NCBI GenBank assembly: GCA_000310025.1
Contig: FN649750.1
Span: forward strand, 67,433-131,432
DNA from: Ectocarpus siliculosus
Lineage: Eukaryota; Sar; Phaeophyceae; Ectocarpales; Ectocarpaceae
Reading direction: 5' to 3'
DNA: 64,000 nt
Part shown: positions 1-10,400 of the stretch, piece after piece
Position numbering within the stretch: the first letter of the stretch is position 1
Layout: each line of letters starts with the position of its first letter
Position numbers and translations under genes: made by a program
The notes under the pieces: generated by a model
The model's database searches: none
Seen by the model: the letters and a program-made list of their open reading frames with translations, nothing else
Told to the model about the DNA's origin: nothing

Positions 1-273
1 AGAGGGAATTAGCCGCACGTGTCGCACGCAAGTAGACAGCCGAGGAAGGTGCGAAAGGGCACGGACAATAAGGCTAGAGGGGTCCGTGCTTTGGCGAATG
101 TTCCAGCACCTAACTCACGACGAACAGCGCACAACTCACCCGTGTAGGTACGTAGCTATCGAACGTTCCTAGGGACGTACCTAGAAGGACCACCTCTCGG
201 CGTAGACTCGACCATGCGACGGCAAAAATACTCACACGAGTACACCCATCACGCGCACAACGGTTCGTTCGGT
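1..273. other. No feature recognised
   Basis: I see no gene, RNA or clear repeat in this stretch. It lies just past the stop codon of the basic SPRPK-repeat frame on the minus strand and could hold its 3' untranslated region. Confidence 0.4.
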
Positions 274-783
274 TCACCTGGGTCTTTGACGTTTCTTGCT
301 GGGACTTTTCCCACTCACTCCCCCGGCTACGCCACCATCGCCCCCACCGGCCACACGGTCACCGCCGCTTTTCTCTCCTCCGGCCACCGTCTTCGACGTA
401 GCACCCTTACCCTTCGGCCTCGGCGACTTCGACCTGACCGTCGTCATGGCCTTCGAATCTACTGCCTTCGCAAGGCCCTTAGGCCGCGGCGACTTCGACG
501 ACTTTACCGTCGCTGGTGCCCTCGAATCCGCTGTCGTCGCAACGGCCTTAGGCCTCGGCGACTTCGACCTGACCGTCGTCATGGCCTTCGAATCTACTGC
601 CTTCGCAAGGCCCTTAGGCCTCGGCGACTTCGACTTGACCATTGTCGTTGTCTTCGAACATTTTCTCGCCGCCGGCGCCGGCGCCCCCGCCGGCGCTTTT
701 TTCGCCCTCGGCGGTAACCTCGCCACAGGCGTCCGCCGCTCCGTCGCTTTCGGCGGCGTGCGACGGCGCTCGGTCGGCTTCAT
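274..783 (-). CDS. Possible basic SPRPK-repeat protein, 169 aa
   Basis: An ATG-initiated minus-strand frame ends at a TGA and encodes a very basic, Ala/Lys/Pro-rich protein. The motif KSPRPK recurs four to five times, mostly inside a repeated unit (SKSPRPKGLAKAVDSKAM), followed by a Gly-rich stretch and a basic end (SPSKKRQRPR). Repeated S/T-P-R/K-K-like motifs are typical of histone H1-like tails and other DNA- or RNA-binding proteins, so nuclear nucleic-acid binding is an inference. No folded domain is visible. The frame may be one exon of a larger gene, because a Ser-rich open frame lies upstream on the same strand. GC-rich low-complexity DNA often leaves several frames open by chance; the plus strand is open here too. 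I give it moderate to low confidence. Confidence 0.35.
   Translation of the reverse strand: MKPTERRRTPPKATERRTPVARLPPRAKKAPAGAPAPAARKCSKTTTMVKSKSPRPKGLAKAVDSKAMTTVRSKSPRPKAVATTADSRAPATVKSSKSPRPKGLAKAVDSKAMTTVRSKSPRPKGKGATSKTVAGGEKSGGDRVAGGGDGGVAGGVSGKSPSKKRQRPR
411..617. repeat. Direct repeat, about 68 bp copies 138 bp apart
   Basis: Bases near 411-480 recur almost unchanged near 549-617, with a shorter related copy between them. The unit encodes the repeated SKSPRPKGLAKAVDSKAM segment on the minus strand, and the 138-bp spacing keeps that frame (46 codons). Confidence 0.7.
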
Positions 784-1080
784 CGCCCACGCCGACTGCC
801 CGACTTTCTTGCTGCTGGTGCTGGTGCTGGTGCTGTTCAGGCTTGTGGTGGTGGTGGCGAGATGTCTGCGCGGGGTCGTGGCGGCAATGGGCCGCTTCTT
901 GCGGGGGGCATTGTTGGCGGCGGTGGGATTTTTCTGGGGCGTCGCGGGTCTGGCGGTCGCGGTCGACTTCCCTGTTCGAGGGGAGAATAGAACAAATAAC
1001 AGGGGTGGGTCGAATTGTTTCAGTGAGGGTGCGCCAGAATGGTTGAATCGTTCTTGCGAGCATTAAACACATTGCATAGA

Positions 1081-1359
1081 CTAGCGATTGTTTCCGGAAT
1101 TGCACGCGTTGTTACGGGGTCGTCCAAGTTTTTCGAACGATAATGAGTGAGGATTTTTAGGGTGCTTGCTATGCATGGAGACTACTACTTTTTGTCGTAC
1201 GCCCATATCCTTGTTGCTCGTGTGGACTACTGTACTCTCAACTGGTTTCACCGCTGAAGATCCAATCGTCCCCCAATGAGAAATCATGGTTGTGAAGATA
1301 GTAGTGGCGGATAGCGTGCGGTCAGGGCCGACGCTATCTCCTTCGCTACCACTCTCACC

Positions 1360-1398
<39 letters not shown>

Positions 1399-1803
1399 TC
1401 CGCTCTCACCGGCGCTGCTGATGCTGATGTTGTTGCTACTGTTGCTTCTTCTGTTGCTGCCACCGCCCTCACCGGCGCTGTTGGTGCTGATGCTGGTGCT
1501 TCTGCTCGTGCTGGCGCTGCCGCCGCTCTCACCGCCGCCCCTGCTGCTGACGCTGCTGACGCTGCTACTGGGGATGCTTCTGCGGGTGCTGGTGTCGCCG
1601 CCACTGCTACCGCCGCTGTCGCCGCTGTCGCCGCCGCTGCTGCTGTTGCTCACAGAAGAAGAAGCTCGTGAGGACATTGGTGAAGGGACCTCAGTCTCCT
1701 CATCGCCAGACTGCGCAACTTTCTTGTCGCCGCTACCGCCGCTACCGCCGCCGCCACCGCTGCCCTCGTCGCCCCCCGCTGTCCTGCAGCCCGCCTTCCC
1801 CAA
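1081..1803 (-). other. Serine-rich open frame, possible exon
   Basis: A long minus-strand frame is open across this stretch but has no ATG at its upstream end. It encodes Ser/Gly-rich sequence with a run of about eleven serines, and a less biased C-terminal 80 residues (for example SHWGTIGSSAVKPVES). The plus strand is also open (Leu/Pro-rich) because of the CTG/GCT repeats. It could be an exon of a low-complexity protein, perhaps joined to the SPRPK frame downstream, but no splice sites were confirmed. Confidence 0.2.
1345..1640. repeat. Degenerate CTG/GCT trinucleotide tract
   Basis: CTG/GCT triplets run through the stretch with an uninterrupted core near 1360-1392 and longer degenerate flanks in which short units (for example CTCACCGGCGCTG) recur three to four times. 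On the minus strand the core reads as poly-serine. Confidence 0.7.
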
Positions 1804-1869
1804 GTTTTCGTCCTGTTGGTGTGTTGTTTTCGGAGGGGGGGGTTAGGCTAGACGAGGGAGTTGAAGCTA

Positions 1870-2818
1870 AGTAGCGGTGTACGCTGCATCCTTTTTATCT
1901 ACAGTAAGCGAGGGGGCGATACTGAACCCCATCTGTGCAATGGTGAAGGGTGAGGGAAAGATGAATTGCTCAACCCTTCTGGCGACAAAACCGGAGGAAA
2001 AGGTTTCCATTTGTACTAAGAAAATGTGAACCCTCAAGGGGCGTCGAACGGCGTGTGCAGCGGTAGATTGTATTAACAGACGCGACTTCTCTTGATATCG
2101 ATAGATACGACGTGCCCAAAACTAACAGAATTACAGGCAACCCAATATACAATAAATATATATATATATGTATACATACCTGCACGCTTGAGTTCTTCGA
2201 TAGCACTCGATAAGATATTATGTTTCGAACTGCCCATACGGAACTGCTTATACGGCCGGTGGGAATGGATTACTACTGGACTACCTGCTGTGCTTCCGGG
2301 GTTTTTTAGAACCGGTTCACGACATACTGTTCTTCGTCGTTCTTTAGTGCTGTGCGTTTTCGCTTACGACATGCCAAAAGTTCCATCACCCTACACTGTG
2401 CACAGATACACAAAATATTTTTCCAAATAGATACGCTATAATAGGCCTTTTCGCAACACCTCCGCCGATCAGTCGTGAATAATGAGATGCAGATGCTTGC
2501 CTTGGAGGTCTGAAAAAAATGCACATGCAGAGAGAGTCTACAATGTACCCACGAGAGCCTTGTAGTCAATGCATACGGTACAGCGATCGAGCGGCGATGT
2601 CGTCGCTATTACTTCAATGCTACTCCGTACTGCTGTATGTACAGCAGTAGTACCGGCGTCCACATGGGGTATGCTCTTGCTCCCGCGCATCATACCATGT
2701 TTTATTTTCTTCTCGCGGAAAACGTCAGGTGAGGTGAGGCAATAATATTAAAACACGAGCCTTGACGAGCCCCTTGCAGCTACCGTAACATATGACAACC
2801 CAGGCCTACACCATCTTT
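1870..2818. other. No gene recognised
   Basis: Contains a short TA-rich microsatellite near 2152-2172. I see no conserved coding sequence, and all open frames are short and of ordinary composition. Confidence 0.4.
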
Positions 2819-3117
2819 CACCGCCACGGTGCTTGATCTTGCTCTCGACCCGAGCCGTTCGGTTGGGATCGGGGTCGGGTGGCGCCGTCAGCTGGCCGCC
2901 GCTGCGTTGTCAATCCCCCGACGCTGGTCAGTTGCGCGTGTTTGTGGGATGGTGCATGTCTCACAAAATTCAAATTTACACACACAAACAACAGACCGGC
3001 GACCGGGGATAATGACGCAGCGGCGGCCAGCACACGGCTCTCTGTCGCAGACGACAAGATCAGTCCACGACAACGCCGCCAATCGAATCGCGGGGCAAGG
3101 TCAAGCACCATGGCGAT
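2819..3117. mobile_element. Foldback MITE-like element, about 300 bp
   Basis: The two ends are imperfect inverted repeats: GCCACGGTGCTTGATCTTGC near 2823 pairs with the reverse complement of the sequence near 3096-3115. The arms continue inward through a matching GGCCGCCGCTGCGT segment (2896 region and about 3010-3030), so most of the element can fold on itself. No coding capacity. Target-site duplications were not identified. Confidence 0.6.
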
Positions 3118-6100
3118 GTGTGGTGTAGGCCAGATCGATGTCGAGGCTGTCCGGCTGCCACAGATCTTTCAAGAATAACGTTCCATTATGTAGATAACCA
3201 ATCGACAACGACGAGTAGATGAACTATTTTTTCTGAGCTTTGGAGTCCACCGATCAGCACAAGGAGCCGTGAAGTAGGAGGTGCAGGTGCTTTGCTTGGA
3301 TGCCTGGATCAACTGTAGTAGTGGCAAGCGGGGTTACCGCACATCTATGCACACGAGAACGCACGTCCTATGCATACAGCGATCGACCGGCCATGAATAC
3401 TGTACCAAGTTATTTTTGTTCTTTCTCGCTCACGCAGCAGACCATCACCCGAAGCATCCGTTAATTAACACGAGCTGAAAACGTATGCATACCACATGAT
3501 ACCCATACCATATGACGATCGACACCTCGACACCTCCCACCAATGGTCTGCCTAGTACAGCAGTACGCCCTGTCTCACCGTGCCGACACAGTGCGCGATG
3601 TCGTCCTCGCCGCTTCGATTGGCAGCATTAGCGTCCAGTATCGTTCTCAGCGAAGCTGGCCCCGAGCTCGTCTCGTATGTGAGAACCGTCCCCCGACACG
3701 GCTCGATTTGACCTCGGTGCGACAGATACATGCGTCCGCAGGTGTGCGCGGGGTGCTGGATGGGATGTGTCTCCTACTTTACCCCAAGCTTGGCTTTACC
3801 GCGCTGCTTTCAAGGCCCTCCGTTGATATTTTTGCGGCAAGCTGCCGTTGTGTCTTTTGTTCTTGCCATTTCTTGTGGGCGGGAGGACGGAGAGGCGAGG
3901 AGAGATCGGTCATGCATGAAAAAAAATAAAAATATCAAAAGAAGAACAGAAAATGGATCATCTGCTCATCTGATTCTGATTGGATAGCCGATCGAAGTCC
4001 CGCCGCCGGCAGCCCGGAAATGGAAATCGGCTTTTCTCTATATAATATTCGAAATTGCTAAACCGGACAGTCCCGCCAGCAGACAGCAAGCAAGGCAGGA
4101 GCGCCGGCGTTGGCTGTGGCGGAGGTGAAAGAGCAAGAGGGGTTAGAAGCTGAGGGGGAAGGCCTTCGGCCCTGTCCCCGAGCTTGGCACTCAATCCGAT
4201 CCAGCGTACAGGAGAACGAATTTGTCTTTGTCCGGGTCTCTTCTGTATGATATGCAGAAGCAATGACGCTTGTATTGTCCGTCAACAACAAACACGCGGG
4301 CGACAGGAGGGGCGCGTCTCCCCATTTATATGCGTACCAACAACGAAGAGCTGATGGTGAGCAGGGTGTATAGCATGCTCCAGCGGCTCCTAGGCGGCGG
4401 AAAGGGTAATTTTGAGGCGCACATCTAAGGACGGTACGACTGCTGTACTGCTGTGGATGGGGTGAGGTAATGAGGCGTGGGGTATCTCAATTCGCGTAGC
4501 TTGCATGGCAGCAGTCTGTTTGCGATGCCGTGCCGTTGAAAAAAATGCACAGCAGAGCGAGAAGCCCAGCCCACACAACGCCCACACAGCAGCGTGCATT
4601 GTTTGTAGTGTAGCCTTGTGGACGGGCGCGACGAGGAGGTGCTTGTGTATGCGGCCCCTGTTCACACGGATCACAACCATTGCCTTGTAAATTTTTTCTC
4701 AGTCCGGCTACAGCAGCGTCAACCACCCAAGCCAAAATGTTCGCCCCTACATCCCCTTTCCCGATCAGACCGTCGGCATCGTTACTCGCAATGCTACACA
4801 CTTGCTGTTCCTTACAATAGGAATCCAAAGACATGCACCGTTTGCAGGGGAATAAACATTGGTACATAGCGTTGTTGCACTACTGTGTACAGTAAATATA
4901 TATATATATATGCGTACGTGCGACAGTTTTAGTTGTGTTTTTTTTTTCCTTGTGGTTTGGTTGATGCGACATAATCACCAAGAAAAAAATAATGTGAAGT
5001 CTTTCCGCCGTGCGCGGGCACAAACAAACACGCATATCCCGGCGAGCGAGGCACGGCTACTGCATACACCTGACAACGAGCATATCACACCGCCGCAGAT
5101 CACCATCAGCAGCGTAGACACCGATAGCATCATGGCCGATAGATGCGCAGGCTCACAACTTACCGGCCACACTCAATCGTCTCAAGCCTTCGAATTTCCC
5201 GCGGACTGAAAGCAAGCAGTCCTGCCCAACCATTTGTAGCCCATACCAGGCCGCAGAAAAGCCGTTGATGGGCATGAACTTAACGAAGAGAAACTCAGCA
5301 AAGCAACGGCAGGGACGGCTTTGTCAATATTTATTGTCTTCGAACACAGTAGTACCTGCCGCGGTCAAAGCAACTGTTCGTAACCCCAGGCCGTTTACCC
5401 TAGACCGTTGGGCAGTCAATGAGTAAATGAGTATAAATCATGTATAAACAGTCGTATCCCACCAGGTCTAGAGACGGATATATATATAGAAAAGAGAGGA
5501 GAAAGAGGAGAATGTCATAGCATTGGGCCCCACCTCCAGACGGGTCAAGCTACCCCGCATGTACACCTGACTGCTGAACCAACAACCATCATCCTGAGAA
5601 CGCGCAGGAGAAGACCCTCACTCCCTCGACGGTTTCTCTTGACGGTGGGAGTGCTCTCGGCTTGGGGAAGGCATGTACGTTGTGCACGTGATCTGATCAC
5701 CCTGCCGTTTAAGCAGTCATGAGTCGGACCCACGCAACCTAAACGAACAACCCGCCAGGTTACAGAGGCTATACACACGCCGCACAGGTCGTACAGGCTC
5801 GGCCCCTACTGTTGATACCTGGCTCGAATCTGTGGGGATGAACGGAAGGAAGTTATAGTGGTGTAGTTACGGATGTTGTAGAGGAGTGTTACCTCAATGT
5901 TCCTGTCCTGGTTTGAATCTAGTGCGTGAGGTCTCCGCCTTTGTCTTCCGACGACTCCCTCCCGCGGGTTAGGGTGAGGTATCTCGCCTAAGAATTTTCG
6001 GGACAGCCGCGTGTGTAGCACGGCCGCATCTCTTGACGGAGCACGAGCAAACTGGTGAAACGAAAAGTTCCCTATTTTGCTTTCTCTCGCAGGCCAGCAG

Positions 6101-6646
6101 ATCGTCAATCGGCGCGCTGCACATGTTCTGGTAGAAAAGGAGTGTGATTTCGGTCGCCCGAGTAATCAAGTTTAGGGCCCTGCATCGCGTGTGGGTCTGA
6201 TATTAGGAGCCTTTCGTTCCCTCCTGGGACGAAGAGAAAAAGGTCGCATTTCGCGCTCTGTGGCTCATTATGAGATGGAATCGTCGCATTGAGCACAGTC
6301 TAGACTAAGGCAAAAACACGAGGCGAGGCCAGTTCCAGCCACCCATCCACAAGCGGGCATCAGTGCGTTCACGAACGCGCTTGGTCTACGAATCGATGTG
6401 ACCGCAACCAACGTGACCAACAGATCGTTGGCATATATTACGTTACGCTGATCATGACAGAAATTTTCAGCCCTCCCAAACGCAACCTAAACAAATCGCG
6501 CGTGCGGGGGGGGGGGGAGTACCGACAATCAACAATCAACAAACCTATGTAAAGTTCGACCACAAACAATCGAACAATCGGAGCCGATTTCAGGCGACGG
6601 CAGCTCAACGTTCGAAGGCCTCCGTCAAGAGCGCAACCCATCGATT
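3118..6646. other. No gene recognised
   Basis: About 3.5 kb without a supportable gene. It holds short A- and TA-rich microsatellites (near 3920, 4895-4910 and 5480) and a G homopolymer near 6506. Open frames are short and lack family motifs. It may include upstream or downstream exons of genes cut by the assembly gap, but I cannot identify any. Confidence 0.4.
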
Positions 6647-7108
6647 NNNNNNNNNNNNNNNNNNNNNNNNNNNNNNNNNNNNNNNNNNNNNNNNNNNNNN
6701 NNNNNNNNNNNNNNNNNNNNNNNNNNNNNNNNNNNNNNNNNNNNNNNNNNNNNNNNNNNNNNNNNNNNNNNNNNNNNNNNNNNNNNNNNNNNNNNNNNNN
6801 NNNNNNNNNNNNNNNNNNNNNNNNNNNNNNNNNNNNNNNNNNNNNNNNNNNNNNNNNNNNNNNNNNNNNNNNNNNNNNNNNNNNNNNNNNNNNNNNNNNN
6901 NNNNNNNNNNNNNNNNNNNNNNNNNNNNNNNNNNNNNNNNNNNNNNNNNNNNNNNNNNNNNNNNNNNNNNNNNNNNNNNNNNNNNNNNNNNNNNNNNNNN
7001 NNNNNNNNNNNNNNNNNNNNNNNNNNNNNNNNNNNNNNNNNNNNNNNNNNNNNNNNNNNNNNNNNNNNNNNNNNNNNNNNNNNNNNNNNNNNNNNNNNNN
7101 NNNNNNNN
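6647..7108. other. Assembly gap, 462 N
   Basis: Run of N. It lies just beyond the 3' end of the seryl-tRNA synthetase gene, so any further exons of that gene would be hidden here. Confidence 0.99.
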
Positions 7109-7385
7109 CGGGTTTTCCAAAAGTTTTTAAAAAAGGGGAATTTTTCCTTTTGGGGGGGCCCCCCGGAAAAAAAAACTAAAACTTAAAAAAAAACCCAAAA
7201 AGGGGCCCTGGGGGGGGGGGGGGGGGGCGATAATAAAAAACGGCCCGGGGCAATGCTGACTTTTGGGGTTTGAAGGGGGGAACGTCCGGGCTAAAAAAGG
7301 GGGTCCCTTCCTTCCTGTCCCCCGCGAAAAAGGGGCAAAACGGAAAAAAGAACCCCCCAGGTGGGGGGGGGGGGGGGGTACTCAT
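7109..7385. other. Low-quality sequence beside the gap
   Basis: The stretch is dominated by homopolymer runs of A, G and C, including G runs near 7211-7227 and 7363-7378, unlike anything else in the window. This is the pattern of the end of a poor sequencing read. Open frames here should not be trusted. Confidence 0.75.
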
Positions 7386-7479
7386 AGCCGTGCATGCCGT
7401 AGTCGTTAGACCATGGACCTCGCATCCCTGAAAAGCCGGATCGGAGCACGCCGGGTTTTCACCGGACCACGGGAGCACA

Positions 7480-10400
7480 TCACCAAGCGCGAAGTGACGT
7501 GAGGTTTTCGGCGAGTCGCATGGGGAGGGGTGCATCAAACCCTTTGAGATTATTTACTTACAGCGACACGTTGGCTTCTCGTTAAACTACTGTAGTGTCG
7601 CTTCCAGCGCAGAGACAGACAAACGTGAAGAAAAAAAAACTCCAACCATGACGCGCCGAAAAAACACTCGCCTGATACGTAGGAAAACGCCAGCAGGTGC
7701 TGTGCGAGGTTTTCCAAGTGAGGCTTTCCGTTCGCCATGACTGGACCCTTGACCTTGGGGGGAGCGGGGAGACCTCGGCTCACGGACCCTCCCCCGCCTC
7801 CTCCTGCCTTAGGTCCAGCCCCCTTGTTCTTCTTGCCAGCGTTGTGCTCTGCCGCCGGCGCCGGCGCCTACGAGAGACAGAAAAAATTGCGAACGCGAGG
7901 TCATATTTCGTGTCACTTCATGGGTTTGATCGATGCAAATCCCGACGGATACACGCGGGATCTGTAGCAAGCCCGAGCACCAAACATCTTCCGACTACAG
8001 CTAACATTCTTCGGTACAACAAGAGCGCCACCTCGTGCACGGTGGCTCGTTCGGAAATGGGGAACGCTGTCTGTACCACACCGACGAACAAGACACCCTC
8101 GCCCTGTCATGCTTAAGATACCCTTGACATTTGCCCGCTATCATTTGTGTATCACACCTACTAATAGGAGCAAGAAACTCGCCCTGTTAGGCTAAACACA
8201 CCTTTACCTTTGCCCGGTCATTTTCTCCAGATAATTCCTTTAGTCTCACTGCAGCCATCCTTATCCTTCGACATTCCAAGTATCAAAGCCTGTTCAGTTC
8301 AACACACCGCAACAATGGTCCGCTCATATTCGTTGTGCATCAAATTCTCTTCTCTTCTTCTCACTGCTGCCATCCTCATCCTTCGATACTCCAACAACAA
8401 AAAACAAACGAATATGTCGTGCCTTTTTCGGCTGCTTCTTCGAGCCCCCCCCGCCGCCGGAAGAGGCATTCGCCGTCGCCCCAGGTGCAACGTACGCCTT
8501 GCCGGTCTCGTCCTTGTACTGCGTCTTGAGGGCAATCAGAGCGTCGATGTGCGGCTGGATCGTGGCCTTGTCGGGCTTGGATTTCTTCAGCTCACGGATC
8601 TCGTCCCCCTTCGGTGGGGGTCGGAAGGACAAACAAACAGAAGGGCAGCAGTTCAGAGACGCCAATGCAAGGGCTGGAAACTGCGAGACTGATCAGGGTC
8701 AGATCTCGTCTGCCCTTGATGGGGGTAGATAAGACAAACAAAACGAAGAGCAGCAGTTCAGAGACGCCAATGCGAGGACTGGAAAGTGCGAGACCGAGCT
8801 AGACCAGACGAAAGATGGAGCGACAGCCTGGAGCCTTTTGTCTCATAGAATGTGTGGAATGTAGTGCCTATTGTTGTCCAACATAAACACCTCCTCCACT
8901 TCCGCAATAATTTGCGTATGATGCGACGCGGATCACAATGCGCTACTGACTGGCTTGAGTGACAGACTGCTGAATCCTTGTCGCGACAACCCTGTACCGC
9001 AGCCTTGCACCCCAAGCGGGGAGCCGTCTTTCTATGATCCTCAATCTCATTACTTGTACAGCTTTCCGGTAACGAGGCGATACGGTATGTTAGGTACGCG
9101 CATGACACATATTGGCGGTGTATAATGTATTCATTTTTCTTCTGACTCGTGTGCTGCACACCTATTTATAGGTGCCTCCAGAGGGCCTGGAGAGGGGGAC
9201 ACACACTACATAAAATCCAAGGGAAAATGGAGACCCAGCACACATTTTTCTTTGAGCACGGCACTATCGTACTTGCTACACCGTTGGTGGGTGTGTTGGC
9301 ACGCTTTTAGGTGGAGTCCCGTGTCGCACCTAGTCAGCACAGATCCATACCATACCATTCCATTCCATATCATATCATATCATGTACTTGATACCTTAGC
9401 CACGATCTTGGCGGCGATCGCTCAGCACAGATCCATACCATGCCATACCATACCATACCATACCATGTACTTAATACCTTAGCCACGATCTTGGCGGCGA
9501 TGGCTCAGCACAGATCCATACCATACCATACCATACCATACCATACCATGTACTTAATACCTTAGCCACGATCTTCGCGGTGATGGCTGCGGCAGCCGGG
9601 GATTCCTTTTCAGCAGCCCCTGCTTCTGCCGCCTTGCTGGCAGCGGCAGGAGGAGCTGCTGCTCCAGCAGCAGCCGGGGGAGGCGCGTAATCCTTTCCGG
9701 TCTTCTCCTTGTACTCCGTCTTAAGGGCTAGGAGGGTGTCGATGTGGGGCTTCAGGGTGGCCTTGTCTGGCTTGGACTTCTTCAGATCGCGGATCTCCAG
9801 TCCCTGTACAGGCGTCATATCCCGGAGGAGTTTAGGAGGAGGGGGTGGGGGTATCGTTAGAGTGCATGGCATTGAGGACAGAGGAAAGGGGGCGCTGCCA
9901 CAAAAAGCTTCCAAGTAATAAGACAGAAAAATATACCATCCTGCCAGTACTCCTGTACCATATTGTTGCACGCATGCGTCGCTTGAAAAATAGCTAGGCA
10001 TACAAAGTCGTTGCGGGTGGTTTTGGGCAGGTATACAGCTTTGACACAACAGTAAAAATTGGGCGATACAGGGAAGCGCAAGGGTCTGTTGTGCTCAAGA
10101 CCTGCCGGTTAATGGGGGAGAAGGGCCGAGACAAAAGGTTGGCGCGGGGGTGTGCATGGACCCACGGCCTCAGAGCTCAACAACGACCGACAAATAACTG
10201 CAACACTTGTTGACAACCAACCGCAAGGTGATGACACCCCTCTTGTGCTTAAGTCATAAACCCGTGAAGATAAATATCACCACGAGTGATAGATACAAAG
10301 GCAGGGGGGAGAGGGTGGTGCAGGGTTGGACAAAAGATGCACGTCACCAGGGTGCAGTACCTCGACAACTACATATCGGCCCGGTGAGAGCACCCTACTA

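Noticed and set aside
1286-1846. Leu/Pro-rich plus-strand frame
   Set aside because: Produced by the CTG repeat read in the leucine frame; no membrane protein organisation beyond the repeat.
6605-7120. Open frame across the first assembly gap
   Set aside because: It consists almost entirely of undetermined bases.
7109-7540. Pro-rich open frame on the minus strand
   Set aside because: It runs through low-quality homopolymer sequence beside a gap; only the part above about 7480 has any support.
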